Counted from the stretch's first letter, positions 21,736 to 34,095 are shown. The stretch: 64,000 nucleotides of DNA from Holothuria scabra (GCA_037179385.1 CM074185.1:12346866-12410865), one strand, 5' to 3'. Notes: generated by a model not told the origin, from the letters alone. Program-made: numbers and translations.

Positions 21736-23098
21736 CTAGTCTTTGTGGCTGAAATTAAAATTGAAGTGAACGTTTTCTGCAAACGAAAACTCATAGCAAC
21801 TGCAAAAACCATCCTTGTAAGCAAGGGGAATACCATTTTCGATTGTCTGAGGGTATGATTTTTCAAAATATTCTCTCTGCTCAGGACCAACCGATGGTAG
21901 CGCTCGCTTAAATAGAACTACATCCATCGGTGAAAAAATCTTCTGCCCCACAAAGCGAAATGCTTTCAAGACACGCCTCTCTGGTTCAGTGGCGTCACCA
22001 GACTTTTCATTCTGGGGGGGGGGGGGGGCACTGGGTGGCACAACAATATTGCAGGGGGGCACTGCTAAACTCCACAAATGGCGCCGTAGGCGCCACCGAG
22101 CGCGAAGCGCGAGGCTCAGCGAGTGGGGTCCAGGGGCCCGCCTTAGGGCCCCTGGTGGGGTCCAGGGGCAAAGCCCCTGTGGGGGTTCCAGGGGCGAAGC
22201 TCCCGGAAGCTCCTGGGTTTTAGCGTGTTTGTGAGGCACTAAAGTCGCTATTTAAGTGTTCTTCTATTGACTTAACAATGGTCTCAAAAATACCTTCAGA
22301 GTAATTCCGGAAAGTTTTGGTAAAAAACTACCAAGTGCAGATCCGGCCGACATTTTGAAAAAGGGCGAGATGAACTATTGAGAAAAGAATTTGATGGGCA
22401 GTTCAATGTGTGTTTCTGCTGGGGTCCAGGGGGCGAAGCCCCCGGAAGCCACTGGGTTTTAAGGGGTTTGTTAGGTATTCAGGTCGTTATTTACGGTTAT
22501 TCTGTTGTCTTTACACTGGTCTCAAAAAAAAAACTTCCGGTGCAACTTCAATTAAGAATTTATTGCTAACAAAACAAGTGAAACAACTTTCAAGAGCGGA
22601 TCCAGCTGATATTTAGAAGAAGGAGAGCTGAACTCGAAAGAGAAAGAGAAAGCAGTTAGATGTGATCCTATTAAGGAAAAAATGTACGCATATATAATCC
22701 TGCTTGAACGGTTACCTGAGCTATGCGGCACCTTCAGTTAGCGAAGTTGGAAGTGTGCAGAAATTTTTGAAAAAACAACCCCTCAGACAGCCGGAAATGG
22801 CATTTTCCAGGTGTTTTTGCCATACCATTAGTTGAAAAGTATGAAAATTACTGCCTTTTCTCGTCAAAAGAAGAATCCAATCTTAAATATTTTCATAGTC
22901 ACACTCTGACACTAAAGAAGGCATATCGTTTTTTAAAAATCTCAAATCTCATTGGGGGGGGGGCACACGGGGGGCACACGATTTTTCAGGGGGCACGTGG
23001 CCCCTAGCCCCCCACCCTTGGTGACGCCACTGCTCTGGTTGCCTGACTGTTGGAGGGGTTGACAGTTTTTCACGTCTTCTGTGTGTCAAACTGATGGA
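21736..23098 (-). pseudogene. unrecognised reading frame split by a hAT insertion
   Basis: On the minus strand, 23,098-23,041 followed by 21,986-21,736 gives one continuous frame of 102 codons and a stop when the 1,046-bp hAT element and one copy of its 8-bp target duplication are disregarded. The 309-base total is divisible by three. The downstream part reads RRVLKAFRFVGQKIFSPMD and later YFEKSYPQTIENG; I do not recognise a family. With the element in place, the frame continues for about 80 codons into it. An ATTTTAATTTCAG near the end could instead be a splice acceptor, so gene structure is uncertain. Confidence 0.35.
21987..23032. mobile_element. non-autonomous hAT transposon, 1,046 bp, intact ends
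   Basis: The termini CAGTGGCGTCACC and GGTGACGCCACTG are exact inverted repeats. The flanks CTCTGGTT (21,979-21,986 and 23,033-23,040) are an exact 8-bp target duplication. The interior has G-rich end blocks and repeated GGGGTCCAGGGG-type motifs (22,125-22,200 and 22,425-22,445). No transposase is encoded. The perfect ends and duplication indicate a fairly recent insertion. Confidence 0.9.
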
Positions 23099-23764
23099 AG
23101 TGCTTCACTTGGATAGTCCTTTCTCAAGAATTAAAAAATAATAACTGCTTAAGTTTTGCGGACAAGCCCGAGGAATAGCATTTCTGGCTGCGTCTGTGGG
23201 TTTTTCAAAATTCAACAGTCCATTCCAACTCATGATGACGCTCCGCTTAACTTGAGTATGTTAGAAACAAGTGCATTTAACAGATAGAGAATCTTCTATC
23301 CCCGCCTTTGTCGTGGTAAATTGCAGAAATGCTTCCGTCTGTACTCATATGACTATGTCTGTGTAAACCCTTTTTTTTAACTGTGACATTTTAACTCTGA
23401 ATGCTCCCTAAGCCGTATAAGTTTATATTGACCATCAGTGACCTATATCAGTTAAAATTTCAAGTGTTCGTTTCAAAATGTGACATATCTATTTAAAGTT
23501 TGATGTGGCCGTTCCACGTGAAAAACAAAAATACTTGCACCAGCTTTCATTTTATTCTCATTAAGGAAGTGTCGCTTTTGGTCTGGATCTGGAGGGTGTG
23601 TAAAGTCAAAAAAATTTTGTACGCTACCAGCCAACCATTGGTGGCGCACCGCTTAGATAGTCCTGCTGGCGTTACCCCACCCCCTTCCAACTTATTTATC
23701 CTTTCCACCACAACTGACCTCACCCCGGCCCCCTTCTGGCGAATCCAGGATCCGCCACTGCAAA

Positions 23765-25386
23765 ATAACATAACAGGTTGAAAGGCAAAGGAGGACCAAG
23801 GCCCCATAAGATGCCATGAAGTACAAGCCCTAATCAGAAGTCAAACCACCAAAGCTTGACAACAGCCCCACATAATTAACTCGCCCTTCCTTTGTTCTAG
23901 ATTCCCAGGGCCCTTCCTGTTTCCCGTCACGTGTTACCGGTGGACGTGACATATCACATTGCCGTAGTTCCACGTGCACGCTGTAGCCTATATTTTCAAG
24001 GTGTGGCCAATTTTACCCTTTGCATGCCTCCTCATTGGTCATTTATATCATTATACTCATTTACATTGGTGCGTCATAACTTTTGACCAATCAGGGGACG
24101 GCAGGTGATCGGATCTCGCACGAGGTTTCCAAGACCGAGCCTGCGAGCTGGATACTCGTGCATAAGACATCAGACGAGGAGCACTTGAGTAACCTGTAGA
24201 TATTTTATTAATATTAGGCCGGCCGAATAATTTAGAGATAATTCTTTTTGGAAGTCAAATCATCGAATAAAATCATTTCAAATCAAGTAGAACTCTCTGA
24301 ATCATTTTTGTTTAGAGCTACACCTCAAGATCCAACAACAACTTATTATCTCACACTGCCACAGCCATGGATAAACTTGTCAATGTTAACCTTAAAAGTA
24401 GTGAACTGACGGGGAGTTAACTAACCAATCTGGCAGACAATTAATGTGAAGCCTTGCAAGAGGCCTTCCAGCTTTTAACAATGCCCACGCACCCGAGAAT
24501 TACTTTGAACCCTTGAATAACTACAAGTCAGAGCGGGATTCCGTTCACAAAGAAACTTGTAAACCTGAAGCATGCCCCCCCCCCCTCCTAATCCTTCTCA
24601 GCTCCAAAGTGGTAAGTCCAAGATGCTTAAACCTAGCACGATAAGGTAAATTTCTCACCTCTGGTATAAGGCGAGTGGCTCTCCTCTGAACTTGCTCTAA
24701 AAGAAACTTGTCTTTTTCATAGAAGGGGCTCCAAGTCTGAGCTGCATAGTCAAGATGGGGTCTTACCAACTGCTTATACAAATTAAGTACAATATCCTTA
24801 CTAAAATTGATGAAATTCCTTCCTCTTGATCAATCCAAGCACTCTATTAGCCTTTTGCAACAGTGGCTGCAAACTGCCTTGATGACTTTAAATCCCCAGT
24901 AATGACAACACCCAGATCTTTCTCGAAGGTGACATTACTTAAAAACACTACCATTCATGTTATAATCATAGCTGAAACTTTTTTGACCAAATAAAGGACC
25001 TAACACTTATCCGCATTAAATGACATTTGCCAGGTCTGCGACCAAGAAAATAACCTATCCAGATCTTTCTGCAGCAGTAAGGCATTATCCAAAATGCCAA
25101 TCTTCCTATAAAGCTTAGTATCATCTGCAAACTTACTTATACGAGATGTAAGAAAACTATCAATACCATTGATGAAAAGTAACTCGTTATCTAAAAGATA
25201 CTAAGTAAACTCGCCTAAATTAAAGATTCCATAACTTTGCATACAACACTGGTTAAACTGACAGACCTGTAATTGCAAGGCATACCATCCCTCTTCTTAA
25301 GAATTGGGATAACATTTGCTACCCTCCAGTCAGTAGGAACAAAACTCGAATCCAGACACTTCTGAAAAATGATGGAAAGATGTACC
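23765..25386 (-). mobile_element. CR1/L2-like LINE, internally deleted and frameshifted
   Basis: From the 5' side, the minus strand encodes VPTDWRVANVIPILKK with NYRSVSLTSVVCKVMESL (the start of the reverse transcriptase domain), then ISKFADDTKLYRK with the catalytic FADD box, then a tail with LVRPHLDYAAQTWSPF and RRATRLIPE. The central palm region between the first two blocks is missing, and several frameshifts and stops follow, so the element is dead. The 3' end (23,765-23,872) matches the LINE tail at 21,180-21,340. A 480-bp repeat is inserted at 23,872-24,350. Confidence 0.85.
23872..24350 (+). repeat. possible solo LTR, copy 2, nested in LINE
   Basis: This is homologous to 15,534-15,970. 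It interrupts the LINE 3' region: the uninterrupted LINE copy at 21,190-21,235 shows the sequence that should be continuous here, so the boundaries are visible to within about ten bases. It contains GAATAAAATCAT near its right end. It was inserted after the LINE. Confidence 0.6.
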
Positions 25387-26520
25387 ATGGGTGGCGCCAG
25401 CGGGAGGGGGAGGGGGGCCACTCCCCCTCGTCGGGGAACGCTGCCCCCCACCCACCCACCTCGGCGGTTTCGTCGGCCAGGCCTAAAAAATAAAAAATAA
25501 AAAATAATTAATATATAAATAAAAAAATATATATAAATAAAAATAATAATAAAAAATCCCACAAGGACTGAAGTTACTGGATGGGTGATCTAGAACATAT
25601 TTTTTTGTTTTGAAATGCTATTTTAATACATATCGGAATCGATTTTAAATCACTTCTTAACTCTGTTAAACCAGTGGCCTAGCCACGGGGGTCCTGGGGG
25701 CCTAGCCCCCCCCCCGATTTTCTTCAGGCCCCTTCCCCCAGATTTTTTGCGTCCTGATAAAGTAATTGCAAAAATAAAATGTTTGAACGGAAATAAACTT
25801 TGAAGTATTTCCTTCAAAACAGTAAATAAATAAAATGTATAAAAATTAAAAAAAAACCCAAAACATGGATGAATGTGTGTAAAACACATTTTGTGCGCAC
25901 GTATGAAATCAAGTAATAACTTCAAAATGCCTACTTTCACTAAATTAGATACCGTTTGTGATCTGCACTGTGGTTTATTGCATTTCACTTCGAAGATGAA
26001 ACGAAAGTCCCGACGACAAACTTTAATGTGACTTTGTTAGGTTAAGATCCTTTCTGCCTTTCGGATGGCTGATTGATTTACTGAAAATAAGGCAATCGTA
26101 CACTGGAGACCACTCTTACACGACCATTCCTATACTTTATCATACACAAAATATGCCGTAAGCAGGTAAGGGTAATGTACTGCCTTCGGATAATTCTTCC
26201 CTCCCATCCTTAACAAGTAGCCTCTATGTAGTGTGCCTCACTCCTGCCCATGACAAGTGCCACTGTTTTTTTTACGACAAGTCCTCTTTTTACTAGTTGG
26301 CACTGGCGTCCTGGGGACTTGTGAAATGTCCACAAGGTCCGGATTTCAGTGTGTTTCCCACATGATCCATACTTGCTTTGCGGTTCAATTATTTTGAGAC
26401 ATTTATTCGTAGTATTTTAATTTTTACTTCGTAATGTACCGATGAACAAATACTGCACCATTTTGCACATTGTTTCTTTGGTAGTATGTATGTCTCTTGT
26501 AAAATCTCTACAAAAAGTAA
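25387..26520. other. transposon debris, no gene
   Basis: A G/C-rich block with CATGGGTGGCGCCAGCGGG at 25,386 and a left hAT-like end CAGTGGCCTAGCCACGGG at about 25,672 are present, but no matching right ends were found. An A/T-only tract lies at 25,486-25,556. The rest to 26,520 shows nothing recognisable. Confidence 0.4.
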
Positions 26521-26729
26521 AAATATTTTGATATTTTTCATGCTCCCCAAAAAAGGAAAATCCTGAAACTTAGGCTTATAATCAGTTCAAAGTTTTGCCA
26601 AACATAGCACCATTTTGCATCTAGGAAATCTAACGCAAAAAATTTCTCAGAGGGGGACACAACTTCTTTTGGTTTTCCTCTTAAAGGGTAATTAAGGTAC
26701 TGCCTTAGGTAAGCTGAAATCCATTCAAA

Positions 26730-26880
26730 TATTGCCGCATTTGCGGCTGGGTACATCCAGTTTAAAACACGTGGGAAGTGCCGTTTCCGGCCATCTGGAG
26801 GGATTTTAAAGCCCCAAATTTTCTTGTACGCTCCGCGCCAGCCGATGGTGGCGCTCCGTTTAGATCCAAATATTGTCGCA
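26730..26880 (-). repeat. dispersed repeat block (also in the 4,982 hAT element)
   Basis: This shares GCTGGGTACAT.CAG, GGCCATCTGGAGGG, TTTTCTTGTACGCTCCGCGC and GATGGTGGCGCTCCG with 27,024-27,150 directly, and with 5,050-5,170 in reverse complement. A shorter piece is at about 23,610-23,665. It marks a hAT family present at least four times in the window. The protein-like frames across it are by-products of the shared repeat. Confidence 0.65.
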
Positions 26881-27023
26881 AATATTATCCCCCAGGCCAC
26901 AGATCAGAAGTGCCCAGTTTGGGTGTCCCTAAAAAGTGTTTGTACTACCATTTTTCATAGATTGATTTTTTATTCTCAATTCTCATTACTTGAGAAGTCG
27001 CAGATATGAGATTCGTATTTCAA

Positions 27024-27150
27024 GGCTGGGTACATCTAGCTTAAAACACGTGGGAAGTGCCGTTGCCGGCCATCTGGAGGGGTCTTAAAGCCCAAAATTT
27101 TCTTGTACGCTCCGCGCCAAATGATGGTGGCGCTCCGCTTAGATAGTCTT
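27024..27150 (-). repeat. dispersed repeat block, second local copy
   Basis: This is a near-duplicate of the block at 26,730-26,880, about 290 bp further on in the same orientation. It is followed at 27,187 by a hAT-like left end CAGTGGCGTAGCTACTGG for which I could not identify the right end with confidence. Confidence 0.6.
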
Positions 27151-27636
27151 GCCGTGTCTGACCCTCGGAGGCACCAGCCCCCCCTTCAGTGGCGTAGCTA
27201 CTGGGGGCAGGGGGACAAGTTGCCACCCCCGGAAAATAATTTGGGGAAATTTGATGAAATAATATGCCCTTTTCCCATTTCTCAGAATTTTCGTTAAAAT
27301 AAGAATTTGTGAGACATTTCTCATACATAATTCGTATTTTCATGCAACAAATTAACCCTGATTTCGTCAGTGTCGCAAAAAACGACCCGACTCGCGTTCC
27401 ACAAAAATGTACTCTCCGCGCAGCAGATTGAACGTTCTCTATCTTGTATACGCGCCGGTGTTATGATCAGTGCATTTCAGTGCATGGCATATGTGGCACT
27501 AGATTGCATGTAAGAACACCCAATTTTTCAAAAAATTTCAAAGGGGAAGGATTATCTCTGCAATACGGTGGCCAAGAGGGGCCAAGCAAAAAAAAGGGGG
27601 GGGGGATTTATTTATTTTTTTGATTCGCATTTAAAT

Positions 27637-28012
27637 TATCTCGGAATTCTGACTTAGTAACTCGGAATTCTGACTTAGTAACTCAGAATTCCGAGATAGT
27701 ATCTCGGAATTCCGACCTAGTATCTCGGAATTCTGACTTAGTAACTCGGAATTCCGACTTAGTATCTCGGAATTCCGAGATAGTATCTCGGAATTCTGAC
27801 TTAGTATCTCGGAATTCTGACTTAGTAACTCGGAATTCCGACTTAGTATCTCGGAATTCTGAGATGGTATCTCAGAATTCTGACTTAGTAACTCGGAATT
27901 CTGACTTAGTAACTTAGAATTCCGAGATAGCATCTCGGAATTCCGACTTAGTATCTCGGAATTCTGAGATAGTATTTCGGAATTCTGAGAAAGTATCTCG
28001 GAATTCTGACTT
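27637..28012. repeat. 21-bp minisatellite with palindromic core
   Basis: About 18 tandem units of the form TCGGAATTC(C/T)GA plus a 9-base linker, either CTTAGTA(A/T)C or GATAGTATC. The core TCGGAATTCCGA is a perfect palindrome in many units. Because 21 is divisible by three, an open minus-strand frame (SQNSEIL repeats) crosses it; that frame is a by-product, not a gene. Confidence 0.9.
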
Positions 28013-28179
28013 AAGTGAAGTCATACCTTGCACACAAACACACAGTTTTCACTGTCAATTGAACGTAGGTGAACGGTTTTTACCCCGTTCCTATCAAAGT
28101 CGAAAATCTCGCACCATTTTGCAAGACCCCCTCCCCCCCCCCCCTTCAGAAAATTCCTGCCTACGCCCTTGGCTAGGTT

Positions 28180-31100
28180 GTACTTTCAGGCAAGTACGTA
28201 TCGAAACTCTTCATCCTTGAGCTGTGGGATCGGTCTTTGTTGAAGACTCGGAAATGGCTGGTTTGATTGAGCCAGTTGGGTTTGGACAAATAAGTTTTGA
28301 TATGGTAGAGGGGTACTTAATTATTCCAAGCATCTTTAAATGTGAAATGTGCATTGAAATCTGTTGTGTGCCAGATACGAGCTAGTAATTTACAGCTTGT
28401 CCCATCTCGAATCCCCCTCTTCTCATTGGTGCCCATCGCATTGGTCTGACTCTAGGTTTTCACGGTATTGTGTCCTAGCTCTTACCCTATCCCATAGACT
28501 TGACCCTATTTCATAACCTTACCAACTAATCTTATCCTAACCCCAGTGAATTGCCAGGTGGACCCTCAATGAGACCAGGAGACCATATGAGATAGGGGAC
28601 TATATAGAACAGACCCAGGAAAGCCAAAATTATAAAATAAAGAGATTATCATCATCATCGAGGGGCTGTTGAGCAGTAGTCGTTGGCCAGGGCATATGAG
28701 CCGCATGCCCGCATGCACTTCTGGAGTCGGGGAAAATCAGCAAGTGGGGGAAATACCTCAGAAGACAGTAGTCTGACCGAGTTTGTCCGAGCAGTAGGAG
28801 CTAAATCACACAACTGATAATCCATTATGTTTCAATATGCGTCCACATGTTTTCAAAAAGAACCATTTTCCATCTCATCCCTCCTTTAAATCAAACATTT
28901 TCCAAAGGGGCCCTCATTCAGGATAGCAAATAAGCCGAAATATTGCCAACATTCTGCTAGTATCTTCAATATTTTTCTTCAATTGAAGGTCTAACTACAA
29001 ACAACCAGCCAATGACATCCTGCATACCCTTCACTCAGTTACATCAAGGAAGTAGTACTCCCATGGTTACATCATCTTGTACCTTCCCGTTGGTACAGTA
29101 ACATTACAAGACATTACGAGACATGATTTTGAGTAAGTCAGTCAGATGGGGAAAATTGTCGGTATCCCGGTACTGCCCCCTGGCCATTTCAGTTGGTTAA
29201 CTCACCATTTGCCCCCCTCGACCACATGATTTTTATCGTGCATGATAGCCTAATGGGGGAGAAGGTGCCGCACAATGCTAGGATCAATAGCCCTTATCCC
29301 TAATTTGACCCTTATCATGACGTACCCTAATACTAGTAACCCCAGCCCCAACACTGATCACTTCCCAAATAAAACACAACAGCAAAAGGGGTAAGTTACC
29401 TGTCCCAAGAAATTTCAAACCAAATTTATCATCATCATCGATTGGTGTTAATTCACAATTTTTTTAAATAAAGTTACGATGTTTTTAGGCACAAAAAGTG
29501 CAATTTTCGGTACGGTGAGTCGGTGACAAGGGTCAGGGGCTAAGCAAAGGAGAGAGGACAATTTATTTAATTTTCCATTGCTCATAACTTCAAAAATAAG
29601 CCCCAAAAGTGACTTTACTGTTTTTCGTCAAGGGCATAAGGTAGGACCCTGGACCCTACAACATCAGAGGGTGTTTTGGTCTCATTTGACACCACTTACC
29701 AGTTAGCCCCACATCCCTTCCCCTCCCTATAATTTCAAATCATCAGCAAATCCCAACAGGCTGCCTTTCTAGTTTGACTGAGTAAATGAAATGTCAGTAA
29801 TTCAAAATGTCCACACCGAATAGATAGAGGTAATGGGCCCGGTGAATAGACTCTGCCACAGGGGAAGTCAGAACTTAAAGAATGACATGATCTACTCACA
29901 ACCAGTTCTTGGAAATGATAACAACTCATTTTCCTCTCGGGGAAAAATGTTAAGTTGATGAAGATTCCTTACACTTCACGCCATGATAGTTGTTCAACCT
30001 CCTCTGCAACAGCGAGTAAAGCTTCCCTAATCTTTGAAATAAGGGTGAACACAAAAGATGACAGGAAAGGATTAACATTCTCTGTGTTGATTTACTTTTG
30101 GGGGGTGGTACATCCCACTTTGAGTGTGCACACTGAGTGGTTGGTCATCAAACTTAATTTAAAAAAAAATTAAAAATCAAGCAAACAAACAAACAAAAGA
30201 ACACACACAACAGTTAGTGGCTTTCTAGACATGTAAAATCACTCAGCCAGCAGAGACACCAATGGTTTCATTCTCAGAGATATCTAAGCCCCTTTCATGG
30301 AAGAACAAACCTTGAAGACAGCCAACATTATATAGAATGGAACTGTTTATTTAAAAAAAAAACTCCAGGAATCAGAATCATAATGACTGAACACAAATTA
30401 TGATAAGGAAACAAAAACAAAACCTTACCAGTATGTTTAAATATAGATGAGGTAATACAGACAAATATGATGCAATACACCTAATATCATGAAACATAAA
30501 CAACGGGTAATTGCTAACGAATTACAACAACAGGAGGATCAAGCTAAAATCATACGAAATAATGTAGCTGTTTAAATGACAACAATATGTACAAGAACTC
30601 TCACATGTCAAGTAACTTTTTAAAATTTAAGTTACACTTCATCATAAGTACAGCATGTTGGTCTTGAAAGAGGTTGTATGGGTGGGTTGAGCAAAAAAAA
30701 AAGAAAAGAAATAAAGGTATTAACATGTCACCCGTTCACTTTGCAAAAAATCAACATATTACTGGCTTGTAAGGAACCATCCCAAATTCAATGTCATGAC
30801 ACTGGCCCAACATGCCAGGTGTCGATTTGTTTTCGAAAGTGTGTGTATGTGAATGGGGGTGGCTTGTGGGTTATCCAAAATTGCTGTCCTAGGAAGCCCC
30901 CTCAACTTGGAAAATTTTTGGAAAAACTTAAATGCTTAGATGTCAAATTAAGGTACAGTAAAGATTAACATTGTATAGAGCAATTTGACCCTTTAAAAAC
31001 ATGTGAAGAGACAGAGAGTATGGTCAGTGATAATTTCATTATAATGTGTTAGTCTACCTTATTTAGGAATTTGAGTTCTCAGAAAGTGTGGAAGGAGGAG

Positions 31101-32100
31101 ACAGGTCATCCTAAAATCATGCCCATGAGAGCCACTGCCACTGATTGATACTACTGGAGACCAGTAAAATCTTAAAGAAAAACACTGCAGTAGGTCTGGT
31201 TGTGGTGGCTTTTGCATTCACCAGATCTGTCACCCAGTAAAACATGAATAAAGCAAAGCCAAACACAAACAACTTAATCAACTATACCGAATTAATGTCT
31301 AACAAAGGAAAAAATCTAAGAAGAGCATAAACATGCACACCTTACCCTCTCCTGAATGGCACCATACAGCACAAAGTTTCTGTCTAGGCAATCATATTTC
31401 ATTTTCACTTGTGTCATATATTGTGAGTCCAAAACTACAATCTTTATAGTAGCTGGCATTAATCCCCTTCCTTTAAAATATAAGAATATCAATGGAACTC
31501 AGAAAAAATCCAAACACTTGAATATGACTTTTGATAAAGGATAAACACAAAACATCATCACTAACTATGCCAAGTAAATACTTTACTTGATTCTGATTTT
31601 TAAAACACCCACTCTTCTTCCAATATTTCAATGCAAAAGTCATATTATTCCTTGACTTAGTTTCAAGTATTCAGTTAGTGCCATTTGTTTTTATCCTTTG
31701 TGGAAACATGCATGTTTAGATAATTGCACAGCCCAATCACAGCAATTAATTACCAATGCTTAGAAACTGAAATGACTGCTACAAAAGAAAATACTGTATG
31801 CAAATGATAAGGAAAGCATTTCAAACAAAGGATAAACAAGGCCTCAGACATGTACAGTATGTGTTACACTTTTTCAATACTTACAACTTGAATGTTTTGA
31901 TCTGTTGGCAAAAAACCACCTGATTTATGATTTTCATGAACACCTGCAAATTTCACTGTATGACATCTATCATTTCTCTTTCGTCATGGTACATGACATG
32001 TATGGATGGATGAATGGATCACTTAACTCAAACTAAACACAAACAAAACACATCTGGATTATTAAAACAGTGCAAAAGCATCTCTGGGATGATAAGACCC
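28180..32100. other. no confident gene
   Basis: This stretch of about 3.9 kb has only short frames without recognisable similarity. There are short ATC microsatellite runs near 28,650 and 29,430. It may include the 3' flank of the HECT-like pseudogene. Confidence 0.4.
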
Positions 32101-32115
32101 CCTCTACTACTACAG

Positions 32116-33724
32116 CTATTCCAAATCCATTACCCACATACCACTGTTGAGTATGCCATTAAACTCACTTCGAAACTGGGGGAAATTGTCGTAAGAGAAA
32201 GGCAACTCGAGCATGCACACAGTTACATGTGTGCGCAATGGGGTGTCGAGCAAATTCCGATGCCTCAATAAAAGAAATAGTGATGTGTGGGATTATCAAA
32301 AGATCTGATCCAGTGCAAAATCTGAGAAGCAGTGCTAAATGATGTTGATCTAGACCCTTAATGTACTTTTTCAAGTAGCCAGCACTTGTGTTTTGCACAG
32401 CAGTCATGTTTTAAGGAAAGCGGAGCAATTGAAGAACCTTTTTGGGAGTAGGGGAGAGTTCAAGGTGTATTTTTCTAAACCTAGCAAGGTCAGGATGCAA
32501 CTGCTGAAGGATCGGAAAGAAACACTTAGCTACAAACATTGGTTCCTGTATAAGCTCCTTATGAGCAATCTCATCCAGAATTGATTTGAAGTTTTTTTTT
32601 CTGATGGCACCTTTCTGCAGTTATAGGAAGACAGTGCATCTAGGATTTCATCAAAGTCAACAGACTTGAAATCATTCAAAGCTTTAGAGAACACATCTTT
32701 GTCGACTTCAGGCAGATATTCTAAGAACACTTCTCTAAGTTCATCAGCCCTACACAAAACAGCATCACTGATTGCTACTTGAATGAAAGGTGGTGCAAGC
32801 CACACTGGAAAATACGCACATGATTTCCATCCAAGCACAATCACCCTGCCAACTGCTTGCCATTTGAGCTCTCCAAAGTCATGTCTAAAATTGGTACCTT
32901 AAAGAAAGGGCCAATTGTATATGAATCCTTGAACTGTGTCCAAAACTCTGTTAGACAATCCCTCACAACACCATCACCCACCCCATTTTGAATTTGCCTA
33001 TCCAATCCCACAAACCTGATTCCCAAATCCCTTACAAGGACTTTCTCATCCAAAAAATATTCTGTCAAGTCAGTCATCACATGATTTCTTTTCACCACTA
33101 GTGTACATTTTAGTGCTCCATCTTCAGTTTCTTCATGTTCAGGTTGATCTGCTATGGTTTCGTTGTGGTCGCTTATGTCACAGCTAAGATCAAACGGTCC
33201 AAATTGTATTAAACTGTCCTCACTGGTTGACTCTCCCTCTAGTAGAGAGTGGATTTCTGTCTCATATGGTAATTCAACTTCAGCTCCTAATGATGGAAAT
33301 TCTTCAGAAGGATGCACGTGCAGAGATTCCGAATGACTTGTAGTTTTTCTTTCTTTGATTGCAATATAGAACCTCAGCACAGAGAGCGATGTCTTTTCAT
33401 AAATGTCTCCCACTGTTTCTGTTTCATCGAGAGACTTTTCTTTAAAGTCCATGACCTCAAACTCAAAGTCATCAACTTTTCCCTTTGGAGAGGTGCCATC
33501 TGGAAAAAACAGTGATTTCCCTTTGGAAAGGATATCAGCTTTTCTCCCATCCTTCGGAAATGAAACTTTTCTACTTCCACCACCATTTTTTGTACGTACT
33601 TGGGTACTGTATAACGGTCTTCTTTCTCATTAAAATGAAGCCATCGAATCTCAATTTTTCTTTCTAACTTTACATGTGGTTTTAAATTGGAAGTTCCTTG
33701 GGTTGGAAATAAAATAGTGTCCAT
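32116..33724 (-). pseudogene. HECT-domain E3 ubiquitin ligase-like pseudogene
   Basis: The minus strand encodes, in shifting frames, a protein of the G2/M-phase-specific (G2E3-like) HECT ligase type that is expanded in many marine invertebrates. In order: RWLHFNEKED, then KGKSLFFPDGTS with KVDDFEFEVMDF, a long acidic linker, NHVMTDLTEYF, GVVRDCLTEFWTQF, RHDFGELKWQAVGR, YFPVWLAPPF, DFDEILDALSSYNCRKVPSE, AHKELIQEPMFVAKCFFPIL, then RHPIAHTCNC, which holds the position of the catalytic cysteine in the HECT C-lobe, and LELPFSYDNFPQFRSEF before a TAG at 32,116-32,118. Frameshifts are visible near 33,606, 32,886, 32,592-32,600 (an A9 run) and 32,213, and a TAA lies in frame at 32,411-32,413. There are no introns, as often seen in these expanded families. 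Five lesions make sequencing error alone unlikely. Confidence 0.85.
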
Positions 33725-34095
33725 GTCATATTATTCCTAGTAAGGGCAGCACAATTAGAACAGTGTGCCTGACTACTGCATATTGGATGACTGAAAGGGG
33801 GTGTCTCAACTGTTTCTCCTTTTTCAAAGCTTAGTCTGGCAAAAGCTTTCATAAATTAACAAAACTATAGAGAAGGGAAAGCTGTACAGCCTATGTTGAA
33901 GACAGTAAAACTGAATCATGCATGGACAAATGTATATGTTTACTTTAAAGGCTCAATTCTCTAAACCTTTTCTTACTTAAGTCCCTCCCACAATTGTCTG
34001 AAATTCATCATTATCCAGTCACAATATCAGCTTATTGCTTCAGGGTGAATATAGAAAAGTTCTATGTGTTTAATGAAAACAATCATAATACAGTT
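33725..34095. other. no gene seen
   Basis: This is upstream of the HECT-like pseudogene on the minus strand. I see no recognisable promoter or exon. Confidence 0.35.

Noticed and set aside
22020..22234. Proline-rich and glycine-rich frames around 22.0-22.2 kb
   Set aside because: They are translations of the G-rich repetitive interior of the hAT element.
27631..27933. 100-residue SQNSE-repeat protein
   Set aside because: The frame is a by-product of a 21-bp minisatellite and no flanking gene structure is visible.
27637..28012. CRISPR-like array of direct repeats
   Set aside because: Units are contiguous with 9-base linkers that also repeat, there are no unique spacers, and the DNA is eukaryotic.
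27187..28172. hAT element from CAGTGGCGTAGCTAC to CCTGCCTACGCCCTTG
   Set aside because: The ends look related, but no target duplication is present and the span contains the minisatellite, so the pairing is not supported.
28253..28305. Short ATG frame MAGLIEPVGFGQISFDM with a GTAGAG donor
   Set aside because: The donor is weak, no second exon was found, and such frames are expected by chance.
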